This document shows, piece by piece, positions 1 through 8,217 of a stretch of DNA of 32,335 nt. Location of the stretch: the NCBI GenBank assembly GCA_014804285.1, contig JAAVAA010000040.1:15097-47431 (forward strand), given 5' to 3'. The translations under genes were made by a program, and so were the position numbers. Under the pieces are notes generated by a model, which saw nothing but the letters and a program-made list of their open reading frames with translations, made no database searches and was not told the DNA's origin. How positions within the stretch are numbered: position 1 is the first letter of the stretch; every line of letters begins with the position of its first letter. Source of the DNA: Lachnospiraceae bacterium. Lineage in GTDB: Bacteria; Bacillota; Clostridia; Lachnospirales; Lachnospiraceae.

Positions 1-162
1 GTGGATGGACCTGATTATCAGATTCTTATTGAGGCGGATTTTTTTGTAAATGCTTATGAGGGGGAGATGGATATCCAGACAATGCGAAATGTGTATGAAC
101 GCATTTTCTGTACAACAACAGGAAAGATGTTGTTTGAAAAAATGTATTTTTTTAATGGATAA
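1..162 (+). CDS. C-terminal end of a probable HD-domain phosphohydrolase (partial)
   Basis: An open frame enters from the left edge and ends at TAA 160-162, giving the last 53 residues of a protein whose start lies outside the window. The stretch DYQILIEADFFVNAYE followed by a short helix and TTGKMLFEKM resembles the C-terminal end of HD-superfamily phosphohydrolases of Clostridia, which often end in an EADxxVN segment and a TxTGxxLL segment. The HD catalytic motif itself is not in view, so the family call rests on tail similarity remembered from that group. The gene is co-oriented with the HerA-like gene that follows after about 50 bases, so they could share a transcript. Confidence 0.5.
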   Translation: MDGPDYQILIEADFFVNAYEGEMDIQTMRNVYERIFCTTTGKMLFEKMYFFNG

Positions 163-165
163 TTA

Positions 166-174
166 TGTTATACT
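166..174 (+). promoter_or_regulatory. candidate extended -10 promoter for the HerA-like gene
   Basis: TG-T-TATACT is an extended -10 element ending about 40 bases before the ATG at 214. No good -35 is visible 17 bases upstream, which is tolerated for extended -10 promoters. It lies in the short gap after the preceding gene. Confidence 0.35.
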
Positions 175-213
175 AAAGAGGTCACAACAAACAAATCAGA
201 CAGGGAGGTTTTT

Positions 214-1875
214 ATGTATCAGGAGAACAAAATTTGGATTGGAAAGTCAGAAGATGAGAAAATTTACATATATCCTAAGATGGCAAATCGTCATGGGATG
301 ATTGCCGGTGCAACGGGAACCGGAAAGACCGTAACCTTAAAGGTACTGGCTGAGTCCTTCAGTGATTGCGGAGTTCCGGTATTCCTTGCAGATGTTAAAG
401 GAGATCTGGCAGGAATCTGTCAGAGTGGAACGGCAAATGAAAATGTGCAAAAGAGAATAGATGCCATGGGTCTTATGGAGGAAGGATTTGCATTTCGTTC
501 TTATCCCACTACATTCTGGGATGTTTACGGTGAACTGGGACTGCCTCTGCGAGCAACCATTTCCGAGATGGGACCCCTGCTTCTTGCAAGGATTCTGGAA
601 CTGAACGGAACACAGACAGATATTCTGACGGTGATCTTTAAGATAGCGGATGACGAGGGACTTTTGCTGTTAGACAGTAAGGATCTGCGCGCTATGATAC
701 AGTACATATCAGAAAACGCAAAGGAATATGGAGAGAGATACGGCAATCTTCCCAAACAGAGTCTGGGTGCCATAATGCGCGCTGTGATAGCTCTTGAGTC
801 AGAGGGAGGGGAACTTTTCTTTGGGGAGCCGGCGCTGAACATTGCGGATTGGCTCTGTACGGACTGTAACGGTAAGGGAGCCATTCAGATTTTGGAATGT
901 GAGAAGCTGATCAATAATCCTACCATGTATTCTACTTTTATGCTGTGGATGCTGTCGGAGCTTTTTGAGTCCCTTCCGGAAGCCGGTGACAGGGAAAAGC
1001 CTAAGATGGTCTTTTTCTTTGACGAGGCACATCTTTTGTTTGATTCTGCTTCCAAAAGCCTCTTAGAGAAGATCGAACAGGTAGTGAAACTGATTCGTTC
1101 CAAAGGAGTGGGAATCTACTTTATTACTCAAAATCCCAAGGATATTCCGGATGGTATCATGGGTCAGCTTGGAAATAAGATTCAGCATGCACTGCATGCC
1201 TACACACCGGCAGAGCAGAAGGGGGCAAAGGCGGCTGCACAGTCCTTCCGGGAAAATCCTGCATTCAATACCTTTGAAGTGCTGACACAGCTTGGAATCG
1301 GTGAGGCATTGGTTTCTGTACTGGATGAAGACGGTATTCCTACCATTGTAAAGAAATGTAATATTTTGCCGCCCCAGAGTCAAATGGAGGCGTTGGATGC
1401 GGAGACGATCAAAAGAAAGACGGCGGACAGTCTTCTTTACAACAGATATGCTCAGATGATAGACCGTGATTCCGCTTATGAAATGCTGGAAAGAACCGTG
1501 CAACAACAGCAACAGGAGAGACAAAAAGCAGCGGAAGAGCAGGAGGCTTTAAAGCTTCAGCAAAAAGAACAGGCAGAGGCCGAAAAGCAGCGTCAAAGGG
1601 AAGAAGCGGCAGCTGAAAAGCAAAGGTTACGCGAGGAGGCAGCAGCCGAAAAGCAGCGTCAGAAGGAAGAAGCAGCAGCCAAAAAGGCGGAAGAAGCGAA
1701 GCAAAAGCAGGTGAAATCCGCAGTAAAAAGAGTGGCAGGATCAGCCGCAGGAAGTATTGGAAGAGAAGTTGGAAATAGTGTCGGGAAATCCATCGGCGGA
1801 ACCTTTGGAAAGCGGATTGGCGGCAACGTGGGCGCTTCACTGGGAAGAGGTATTCTGAGTACATTGTTTAAATGA
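214..1875 (+). CDS. HerA-like / DUF853 (YjgR-type) P-loop ATPase
   Basis: Predicted cytoplasmic ATPase of the HerA-like DUF853 family (E. coli YjgR is a relative); the family is related to FtsK/HerA DNA pumps but its own substrate is not established. The Walker A motif AGATGTGKT is at residues 31-39 and the Walker B MVFFFDEAH has its acidic pair at 270-271; FLADVKGDLAG near residue 56 is the typical post-Walker A strand. Residues about 450-510 form a charged coiled coil built from 11-residue units (EEAAAEKQRxR). The last 45 residues repeat GxxxG-like spacing (a glycine zipper), a usual DUF853 ending. At 553 aa it is slightly longer than the about 500 aa of YjgR because of the coiled coil. The ATG at 214 follows a good GGGAGG site. 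The cyclic-di-GMP genes follow on the same strand, 39 bases away. Confidence 0.9.
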   Translation: MYQENKIWIGKSEDEKIYIYPKMANRHGMIAGATGTGKTVTLKVLAESFSDCGVPVFLADVKGDLAGICQSGTANENVQKRIDAMGLMEEGFAFRSYPTTFWDVYGELGLPLRATISEMGPLLLARILELNGTQTDILTVIFKIADDEGLLLLDSKDLRAMIQYISENAKEYGERYGNLPKQSLGAIMRAVIALESEGGELFFGEPALNIADWLCTDCNGKGAIQILECEKLINNPTMYSTFMLWMLSELFESLPEAGDREKPKMVFFFDEAHLLFDSASKSLLEKIEQVVKLIRSKGVGIYFITQNPKDIPDGIMGQLGNKIQHALHAYTPAEQKGAKAAAQSFRENPAFNTFEVLTQLGIGEALVSVLDEDGIPTIVKKCNILPPQSQMEALDAETIKRKTADSLLYNRYAQMIDRDSAYEMLERTVQQQQQERQKAAEEQEALKLQQKEQAEAEKQRQREEAAAEKQRLREEAAAEKQRQKEEAAAKKAEEAKQKQVKSAVKRVAGSAAGSIGREVGNSVGKSIGGTFGKRIGGNVGASLGRGILSTLFK

Positions 1876-1914
1876 TAAGTCTGATGGAAGTGAATAAATA
1901 AGAAGGAGAAGGAT

Positions 1915-3690
1915 ATGAAACAATTTCGAATTCTCTATAAAGATGATGAGGAATTTCTTGAAAAGCTTACGGAGATTAAGCAATGGCGCACTTCCCATTC
2001 GGGTTATGTTACCATATTCCGAATATATTCGGAGGATATGGAGCTTGAACATATCCGGCATATCTGCAATTGCCTGGATAGAGAAATGCCGGATGCGCTG
2101 TATTTGGGATGTACAACGAATGCCAATATTATGGATGGGGCATTGTCAGACATCAAAATTATTTTGACCTGTACCATTTTTGAGCATGAGACTACCCAGG
2201 CAGAAATTCTCCAGCTTCCCTTTTCGGAGGAAAATGCGGCTCAGGATGTGGCGGCACTGAAGAAATGCTGTGAAGCAAATCCGTGGGTTCAAGCAGTAGA
2301 AATGCATGCCACTATCATGGATATGTCTATGATGGAGTTTTGCAATGAAATGAGCCGGCTGCGGGAGGATATTCAGGTATTTGGCGGCGGTGCATTTAAC
2401 CCCGATATGGACGATGATACGGCGGTTGTCTTTTCCAAAGGAAACGATTTTTTGGAGCATGGTATCATCTTTCTGCTGTTGGGCGGAGAGGATTTTCATA
2501 CATACAGCACTTTTATTTCGGGATGGAAGCCATTAAAAAGAAAATTCAGGGTTACAAAGGCGGACAGAGAAATCTTGTATGAGCTGGACGGCAAACCTGC
2601 CCTGGATGTTTACCGGAGATTTTTGAATATCAACAAAAATGATAAGTTTTTTTCCAATACACTGGAATTCCCGCTCTTTTTGGAACATGGCGATGTTGAT
2701 ATTCTGCGCTGTCCTTTAGCGGTCAATGATGATGATTCTCTTGTGATGTCCTCTGACATGCAGGAGGATGCGATTGTCAGGCTGGCTTATGGCGATCCGG
2801 AAACCATTCTTACCAGTATCAGGGAGGATGGGCAAAAGATAGCAGACTTTTGTCCGGAAGTGATACAGACTTTTTCCTGTGCTGCCAGAAGAGCATTCTG
2901 GGGAGACAAAAATATTAGTGATGAGACGATCTTGTTTAACAGCGTTGCGCCTACAACGGGTTTTTATACACATGGCGAGTTTTTGCGCATGAAAGGCGAC
3001 ATGCTTAATTTCAACGTGACTCTTGTAATTGTTGCCATGCGGGAGGGAGATATCCCGAAGACAGGTAAAAAGGTGAATATTGCCAAGGCACAGATTGGCA
3101 ATGACAATAACGAAAAGATACCTATTATCAGACGTTTTGTTTCCTTTATCGAAGCATCCACTGCAGAGTTAGAAGAAATGAATATGAGGCTTGCTGTAAG
3201 TTCTGTTACGGATGGGTTAACGAAGCTTTATAACCGTGCGGAAATTGAGAGAAAAATCCGCAACGCTTTGGAAGAGCGCAGAAATCAGGGAATATGCAGC
3301 AGTATTTCCTTGATTATGCTGGATATTGATAATTTTAAAAAGGTAAACGATGTCTATGGGCATAAAGAGGGAGACCATGTGATTCAGGCACTGGCTGATG
3401 TCTTAAGGAAAACAACGATAGGGGTACCATCTAGCTGCCTTGGTCGTTGGGGCGGCGAAGAATTTATGATATTGCTGCCAGATAGTAATGCGGATGATGC
3501 AGCAGCCTTGGCAGAAAAAATCCGCCAGGAGTTTTCTTCGGTATCTTATGAAACTGCCGGATGCCAAACAGTCAGTATTGGAGTAACGCAGGCAAAGGAT
3601 GAAAATGCTGACGCACTTTACAGCAGGGTAGACAAGGCTCTTTATATGGCAAAAGAAGCCGGAAAGAACCAGGTCGTAAGGCTGGATTAA
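1915..3690 (+). CDS. FIST sensor domain-GGDEF diguanylate cyclase
   Basis: Predicted cytoplasmic diguanylate cyclase that makes cyclic di-GMP from two GTP. Residues 1 to about 400 resemble the FIST (FIST_N/FIST_C) sensory module: LYLGCTTNANIMDG near 60 and MREGDIPKTG near 380 are typical. The GGDEF domain begins near DGLTKLYNR at 433; the metal-binding LDIDNFK is at 469-475 and the signature GGEEF at 513-517, so the active site looks intact. The inhibitory RxxD site expected just upstream of GGEEF is replaced by VPSS, so simple product inhibition at that site is unlikely. There is no membrane segment. The start ATG follows AAGGAG. The next gene encodes the opposing EAL enzyme 21 bases downstream, which suggests an operon setting a local cyclic-di-GMP level. 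Confidence 0.93.
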   Translation: MKQFRILYKDDEEFLEKLTEIKQWRTSHSGYVTIFRIYSEDMELEHIRHICNCLDREMPDALYLGCTTNANIMDGALSDIKIILTCTIFEHETTQAEILQLPFSEENAAQDVAALKKCCEANPWVQAVEMHATIMDMSMMEFCNEMSRLREDIQVFGGGAFNPDMDDDTAVVFSKGNDFLEHGIIFLLLGGEDFHTYSTFISGWKPLKRKFRVTKADREILYELDGKPALDVYRRFLNINKNDKFFSNTLEFPLFLEHGDVDILRCPLAVNDDDSLVMSSDMQEDAIVRLAYGDPETILTSIREDGQKIADFCPEVIQTFSCAARRAFWGDKNISDETILFNSVAPTTGFYTHGEFLRMKGDMLNFNVTLVIVAMREGDIPKTGKKVNIAKAQIGNDNNEKIPIIRRFVSFIEASTAELEEMNMRLAVSSVTDGLTKLYNRAEIERKIRNALEERRNQGICSSISLIMLDIDNFKKVNDVYGHKEGDHVIQALADVLRKTTIGVPSSCLGRWGGEEFMILLPDSNADDAAALAEKIRQEFSSVSYETAGCQTVSIGVTQAKDENADALYSRVDKALYMAKEAGKNQVVRLD

Positions 3691-3711
3691 GGAAGATCGG
3701 AAGGTGATAGC

Positions 3712-5385
3712 GTGAGTGATATTTTCAATAATGAATTATTTGAAGCGTTTGCGTCGGCATCTGATAATGTATACATCTATGTATGCGATATGAAGACGGA
3801 TATTTCGCGCTGGTCCAGGGCTGCCGTGGATTATTTCGGGCTGGAAGGGGAGTATCTGGAAAACGCGGGGGATGTTTGGGGACAACATATACATCCGGAT
3901 GACTTGAAGGTTTATATGGAGGATATCACAGGTGTATTTTCCGGCAAAAAGAAATATCATGACTGTCAATACAGGGCGCGGAATGCATTGGGCGCATATG
4001 TGTGGGTGGAATGTAAAGGCAGTGTGATCAAGGATGCGGAAGGAAATCCAATTATTTTTGCGGGACTTATGACAAGAATAGATGGGCAGAGCAAATACGA
4101 TTCTTTGACCGGACTTTTGACAACGCATGCGACGCACTATTTTGACTTTGCTTCACAGACCGGAATCGCTCTGCTGATCGGTATAGATGGGTTTCGAAAA
4201 ATTATAAGCAACTACGGATATAACATTGGGGATGAAATTTTAGTAAAATTTTCTAGGGAGATAAACGGTTTATGTAAATCCGGATGGAAAGTGCTTCGAT
4301 TCAGCGGAGATGAATTCCTTGTAATTGCTTTTGAATCTGATCTGCAGGAAGTGATGGATTTTTATGAGAGAATATGCCGGGAAACGGATATTGTGAAACT
4401 GGAAGACGGGCGGAAAGTAGGAATTTCTGTATCGGCTGGCGGAGTTTTCTTTCCCCAGGATGCGGATAACAGGGAAGTTCTAATTAATAAACTGGAGCAC
4501 TCGCTGGAGTATGCCAAGAATAACCAGAGAGGCAGCATGGTATTTTTTTCGGACGAGATTGCCGGAAAACATGAGAGAGGACTGGTTCTGCGGGAGGATT
4601 TAAAGCAGTGCATCAAAAATGATTTTAAAGGGTTTGAATTGTTCTTTCAGCCGTTTATCAATCCGGATACCGGAACGATTGCGGGCTGTGAATGTCTTCT
4701 GCGCTGGAAGGGAGAAAGAATTAAAGATTCTTATCCCATGGAGTTTATTAAGGTTTTAGAGGATTACGGTGATATTAATGAAGTAGGTTCCTGGGTTATG
4801 GAACAGGCAATCAGTCAGCAGGCTGCATGGCGTGATAGATACGGAGAGCTGCAGGTAAGCTTTAATGTATCTTATCAGCAGTTTATAGACGATGCCTTTG
4901 AGGAAAGAGCGATTTCCTGTGTGGAAAAGTACGGGGTAAATCCGAAATATATCATTATAGAGCTTACGGAAAGCTGCCATGTAGAAGCCCCCAAAGAGCT
5001 TGCGGCCGTGTTTGGCAGGCTGCGTGAACAGGGCTTTAAAATAGCGTTGGACGATTTTGGGACGGCGTATGCTTCTATGGAGATGTTAAAATGGCTGCCT
5101 GTGGACTATATTAAAGTGGAGCATTCCTTTATCAGGGAGCTTGCGCAGCCGGGGCACGACATGGATTATGTGATTGTTGACAGTCTGTTGGAAATGTGCA
5201 GGCGCTTAGGATATCATTCTATTATAGAAGGTGTGGAGAACAGTAAAGTAGCGGATATCGTGGGAGGACTGAATGCTACGCTGCTGCAGGGATACCATTA
5301 TTCACGTCCTGTCTGTCGGGAAGAATTTGAAAAGCTGCTGGAGGAGGATAGAAAGAAGGGTGTGCGCATCAAAGCAGTTCCTTAG
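3712..5385 (+). CDS. PAS-(degenerate GGDEF)-EAL cyclic-di-GMP phosphodiesterase
   Basis: Predicted cyclic-di-GMP phosphodiesterase. Residues about 10-125 form a PAS_3-like fold (WGQHIHPDD, then YRARNALGAYVWVECKG). A GGDEF domain follows with the signature altered to SGDEF (198-202), so it is probably regulatory, perhaps GTP-binding. The EAL domain covers about 300-550. Its EAL motif reads ECLLRW (E327), and FNVS, ELTES, DDFG (447-450), EGVE (506-509) and QGY (526-528) are all kept; the usual KID reads KVE. Catalysis is therefore likely. The start is GTG with a weak GGAAGG-like site. Its last 17 bases overlap the convergent DUF4143 gene and no terminator is visible between them, so the two 3' ends could interfere. 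Confidence 0.92.
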   Translation: MSDIFNNELFEAFASASDNVYIYVCDMKTDISRWSRAAVDYFGLEGEYLENAGDVWGQHIHPDDLKVYMEDITGVFSGKKKYHDCQYRARNALGAYVWVECKGSVIKDAEGNPIIFAGLMTRIDGQSKYDSLTGLLTTHATHYFDFASQTGIALLIGIDGFRKIISNYGYNIGDEILVKFSREINGLCKSGWKVLRFSGDEFLVIAFESDLQEVMDFYERICRETDIVKLEDGRKVGISVSAGGVFFPQDADNREVLINKLEHSLEYAKNNQRGSMVFFSDEIAGKHERGLVLREDLKQCIKNDFKGFELFFQPFINPDTGTIAGCECLLRWKGERIKDSYPMEFIKVLEDYGDINEVGSWVMEQAISQQAAWRDRYGELQVSFNVSYQQFIDDAFEERAISCVEKYGVNPKYIIIELTESCHVEAPKELAAVFGRLREQGFKIALDDFGTAYASMEMLKWLPVDYIKVEHSFIRELAQPGHDMDYVIVDSLLEMCRRLGYHSIIEGVENSKVADIVGGLNATLLQGYHYSRPVCREEFEKLLEEDRKKGVRIKAVP

Positions 5386-6661
5386 TTCTCCGGACAAGGT
5401 ACAAAGGAAGATTTGTAATATCCCCATCCTTTCGATAACCGCGTTTTGAGAAACGCAGCGCGTGTTCGGGATGGTGGTCGGCAATATATTTTTTGAAGGA
5501 CGGGGCGGATTTGTCTTCCCCGCCCTTTACTTCAATTGGGATAATCTCAGATCCATATTGCAGGACGAAATCTATTTCATGATTCTTATCAGAGAAATAG
5601 CGGGGGGCAATTTCGAACTGCCCTCGAAGCTGCTGCAGACAATAATTTTCAGTCAGAGACCCTTTGAATTGGTAGTCAGATTTCAAAAGGATAGCGCTGT
5701 TGTCAATACCGGCCATGTGCTTGAGGAGTCCGGTATCAAATACAAAAAGTTTAAACTGATCTAATTTGTCAAAGGCTGAAAGGGGATGTTCCATTTTGGA
5801 GACATTGTAAACACGGTTAAGCATACCGGCTGAGACAAGCCATTCAATAGCTTCTTCAAAATCACGTGCCCTGCCGCCTTCGCGGACAGCACCGTACATG
5901 AACTTCTCGTTGGGTTTGGCGAGCTGCGTGACAATACTGCGGAAGACCATGAGAATACGTCCGCTGTTTACTTTACCGTTGTGTTTTGAAAAGTCATTTT
6001 CATAGACTTCAATAAGCTCATGCTGTATTTGGGATATTTTCGCCGGATCTTTGTACTCAACCCATGAAGCAACACATTCCGGCATACCACCGATGATAAG
6101 ATAGTAGTTGTATGCTTCAAGAAGGCGATTGTGAAAAATATCTTCAATCAGCTGCTCTTTCTGTATATTTGAATAGTAGTCATAAAGGGGCGGATCAACC
6201 GCAGCTAGAAACTCATCAAAGGTCAGTGGAAAGATGTCGAGCAGATTTACCATGCCAACCGGATAAGATTTCGGCTTTGCAAGGAGTGTTCCAAGCAGGC
6301 TGCCTGCTGCAATGACGTGGTAGTCATTGGCTTTCTCCTTGAAATATTTAAGCGTATTCAGTGCCTCTGGGCATTCTTGAATTTCATCAAAAATAATAAG
6401 TGTTTCGCCTGGAAGGATTTTAACTCCGGCAATCATAGAAAGAAGATCGATAATCCGGTGAGGATTTTTGTTTGTCTCAAAGATGGATTTCAATTCATCC
6501 TCTTCGTCAAAGTTGAAGTAGACAAAGCTGTCATAGCAGTTCTGGCCAAATTCTTTCATAAGCCATGTTTTGCCGACCTGACGCGCGCCTTTTAACACCA
6601 TAGGCTTTCTTTCTTTGCTGGATTTCCAATTAATCAAGTCTTGAATAGCATTGCGGTTCAA
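5369..6661 (-). CDS. AAA ATPase of the DUF4143 family
   Basis: Predicted P-loop ATPase of the AAA_14/DUF4143 family, common in many copies in anaerobic Firmicutes and Bacteroidetes; its cellular role is not known. Walker A is GARQVGKT (25-32) and Walker B LIIFDEIQ has its acidic pair at 92-93. The C-terminal DUF4143 part carries HEIDFVLQYGSEIIPIEVKG, a restriction-nuclease-like D...ExK pattern. The length, 430 aa, is normal. The start codon is TTG: no in-frame ATG is nearby, and AAGGGAGG lies at the right distance upstream. It runs convergently into the EAL gene with a 17-base overlap. Its promoter contains a duplicated 16-bp box. Confidence 0.92.
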   Translation of the reverse strand: MNRNAIQDLINWKSSKERKPMVLKGARQVGKTWLMKEFGQNCYDSFVYFNFDEEDELKSIFETNKNPHRIIDLLSMIAGVKILPGETLIIFDEIQECPEALNTLKYFKEKANDYHVIAAGSLLGTLLAKPKSYPVGMVNLLDIFPLTFDEFLAAVDPPLYDYYSNIQKEQLIEDIFHNRLLEAYNYYLIIGGMPECVASWVEYKDPAKISQIQHELIEVYENDFSKHNGKVNSGRILMVFRSIVTQLAKPNEKFMYGAVREGGRARDFEEAIEWLVSAGMLNRVYNVSKMEHPLSAFDKLDQFKLFVFDTGLLKHMAGIDNSAILLKSDYQFKGSLTENYCLQQLRGQFEIAPRYFSDKNHEIDFVLQYGSEIIPIEVKGGEDKSAPSFKKYIADHHPEHALRFSKRGYRKDGDITNLPLYLVRRTKELL

Positions 6662-6695
6662 ATGAATTCCCCTCCCTTTTAAAGCGACTAATATT

Positions 6696-6724
6696 AGTAT
6701 TGCACATTTTTCTGATGTTTACAA
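6696..6724 (-). promoter_or_regulatory. candidate promoter of the DUF4143 gene
   Basis: On the minus strand TTGTAA (6719-6724) and AATACT (6696-6701) are separated by 17 bases and lie about 35-60 bases before the TTG start. One copy of the duplicated 16-bp box lies between the two hexamers, touching the -10, and the second lies just upstream of the -35, so a repressor could act here. Confidence 0.45.
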
Positions 6725-6747
6725 TTGAATTTTGCACATTTTTCTGA
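6700..6747. repeat. two direct copies of TTGCACATTTTTCTGA
   Basis: The identical 16-mer occurs at 6700-6715 and 6732-6747, a 32-bp period (about three helical turns). This fits paired binding sites for one protein on the same face of the DNA. The placement over the promoter suggests an operator. Confidence 0.75.
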
Positions 6748-6829
6748 GAAATTCAAATGAAAAAAACACAAAATAGTAAATAAGTAGGAAAAGGGTGAAG
6801 ACAAAGAAGTTTAAAATTCAAACAGTCAT

Positions 6830-6877
6830 AACCCCTTAGAATACTTCATAGAATGTAAAAAAGCATTCTGAGGGGTT
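6830..6877 (+). terminator. hairpin upstream of the spoIIID remnant
   Basis: AACCCCTTAGAAT (6830-6842) pairs with ATTCTGAGGGGTT (6865-6877) over 13 bp with one G-U pair, around a 22-base loop, and is followed by TTCCTTT. It could be a weak terminator or a leader structure; its right arm also supplies the GAGGGG ribosome site of the spoIIID remnant. Confidence 0.45.
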
Positions 6878-6881
6878 TCCT

Positions 6882-7062
6882 TTGAAAGATTATATCGAGG
6901 AGCGAGCAATCGATATTGCTAATTATATTATTGAAAATAACGCAACAGTAAGACAGAGCGCAAAGCAGTTTGGAATCAGTAAGAGTACGGTACATATGGT
7001 AGTAACAAAATAGAACGGTTTGCGTGGCTAGTGAAATAGGGAAAGATATTATTAAAGAAACT
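6882..7062 (+). pseudogene. spoIIID: decayed spoIIID (sporulation regulator) remnant
   Basis: The frame from TTG 6882 to TAG 7011-7013 encodes 43 residues beginning LKDYIEERAIDIANYI and containing FGISKSTVH. This is the N-terminal helix-turn-helix half of SpoIIID, the DNA-binding regulator of the mother cell during sporulation, normally about 80-95 aa. After the stop, another frame (7027-7062) reads ASEIGKDIIKET, which matches the next conserved segment of the family (ASEVRKIL-like). The gene has therefore lost an internal piece and its frame. A functional short DNA-binding peptide is possible but less likely, since the region after the helix-turn-helix also contacts DNA. It suggests that the host or the donor was a spore-former. 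Confidence 0.72.
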
Positions 7063-7091
7063 GGCAGTCGTGTTAAAAAGGACTGCCAGTT
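7059..7091 (-). terminator. rho-independent terminator of the RNase III-like gene
   Basis: AACTGGCAGTC (7059-7069) and GACTGCCAGTT (7081-7091) form a perfect 11-bp stem. On the minus strand it is followed by TTTCTTTAAT. It lies 18 bases past the stop of the RNase III-like gene and may have replaced the 3' end of the spoIIID remnant. Confidence 0.75.
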
Positions 7092-7109
7092 ATTAAAAAA
7101 GTATTGAGT

Positions 7110-8171
7110 TTATTTTAATAAAGTATATTTAAGCATTTGAAATGCAGCCTGTTTCTTGGCATATTTCTTAGAAGATGATTTTGCACAAAAGCATGTTGTG
7201 ATATCTATTATGCGACAAGTGCATTTCCAGATAGGGTTTCCATTGGTATCATATTCTTGTTCAAATTCATAAAAGGGGATTGAAAAATATCCTCTTCTTG
7301 CTAGTGTTTCCAGTTGACCGATGGCATCGTTTATATTTGGATTTGGAATTTCATCACGAATAGATAATAGCATGTTGTTTCGTTCTAATTCTTTATAAGC
7401 CAATGCGCATACTGCTTTTCGGGCTTCATTTTTTGAGGTGCCAAAACTTCTGAAAATTGTGTTTAGCTCGCCTAGTTTTAACAGGCATGTATGTTTTGAT
7501 TCGGGATTGCCATCGTAAGAGGACGAAATGCCGTCAAAAGGGACATACCATACTGCTTGTGAAGCCTTTTCAAAATGATACCATGGAACTATTCCATACT
7601 TTTTTAAGGCCCACTCCTGTATAAACTCAACATAATTGTTATCCATATCTTCTTCAAAATAACTGTCGGGATCAAGCATTATTTGAACAACATCCTGAAG
7701 AATTTCCATGTCCCAATTAGAATCCAATGCCACTGCACCGATAATTGCCTCAAACAGATCTTCTTTAACAGAAAGTGAGTTATTTACATTGCTTTGGATG
7801 TCACCGTTTCCCATAATGAGATAGTCGGCAAGATCCAAGACATTGATTCTGTCTGCAAGTGTTTTCTTTTGAACTAATTTTTTCTTGAGTTCTGTTAATT
7901 CAGCTTCATTTTTACTACATACAAACTCATCAAATTCTTCATTCGGATTAAAGTCCTCGTAATCACTGATAAAATAACCATGTTTTTCTGTCAGTAGTTT
8001 TACCACGATAAGATCCAGCACCTTGTCACCAATAAACTCTAATATCTCGTTGTTCTCTCCGCCGTTTTCTTTTGAATAAGAGCGTCTAATGAATGCTTGT
8101 TGTAACAAATCAGTATTTTGAAAATTGTAGCCGATTTGATCTTGGATAAATGTTAAATCCTTTTTGTCCAT
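7110..8171 (-). CDS. RNase III-like nuclease with two dsRNA-binding domains
   Basis: Predicted double-stranded RNA endonuclease, 353 aa. The RNase III domain (about 5-165) keeps all six residues matching the E. coli catalytic set: NEILEFIGD gives E42, E45 and D49, NEAELT gives E89, and EDLFEAIIG gives D138 and E141. A first dsRNA-binding domain is likely at about 179-262 (TSKNEARKAVCALAYKEL) and a second, clearer one at 279-353, ending SSSKKYAKKQAAFQMLKY. Housekeeping bacterial RNase III is about 230 aa with one such domain, so this is a paralog rather than rnc, which is also normally found beside smc/ftsY. The chosen ATG at 8171 has AGGAGG upstream; an upstream in-frame start at 8210 has none. 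The leader holds a long hairpin. It neighbours a MntA/HepT module. Role unknown; RNA-based immunity or regulation is inference. Confidence 0.85.
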   Translation of the reverse strand: MDKKDLTFIQDQIGYNFQNTDLLQQAFIRRSYSKENGGENNEILEFIGDKVLDLIVVKLLTEKHGYFISDYEDFNPNEEFDEFVCSKNEAELTELKKKLVQKKTLADRINVLDLADYLIMGNGDIQSNVNNSLSVKEDLFEAIIGAVALDSNWDMEILQDVVQIMLDPDSYFEEDMDNNYVEFIQEWALKKYGIVPWYHFEKASQAVWYVPFDGISSSYDGNPESKHTCLLKLGELNTIFRSFGTSKNEARKAVCALAYKELERNNMLLSIRDEIPNPNINDAIGQLETLARRGYFSIPFYEFEQEYDTNGNPIWKCTCRIIDITTCFCAKSSSKKYAKKQAAFQMLKYTLLK

Positions 8172-8217
8172 AAAAATACCTCCTAGTATTTGTTTTGTAC
8201 TAAAAGGCATAATAATA

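Noticed and set aside
1063..1864. Long minus-strand open frames opposite the HerA-like gene
   Set aside because: They mirror the repetitive coding sequence of the plus strand, lack ribosome sites and have low-complexity Leu/Pro/Phe-rich products.
5441..5460. Hairpin GCGTTT-TGAG-AAACGC as a terminator for the EAL gene
   Set aside because: It lies within the DUF4143 coding region and has no T-run.
7110..8171. Housekeeping rnc
   Set aside because: The extra dsRNA-binding domain, the length and the accessory context do not fit the usual rnc gene.
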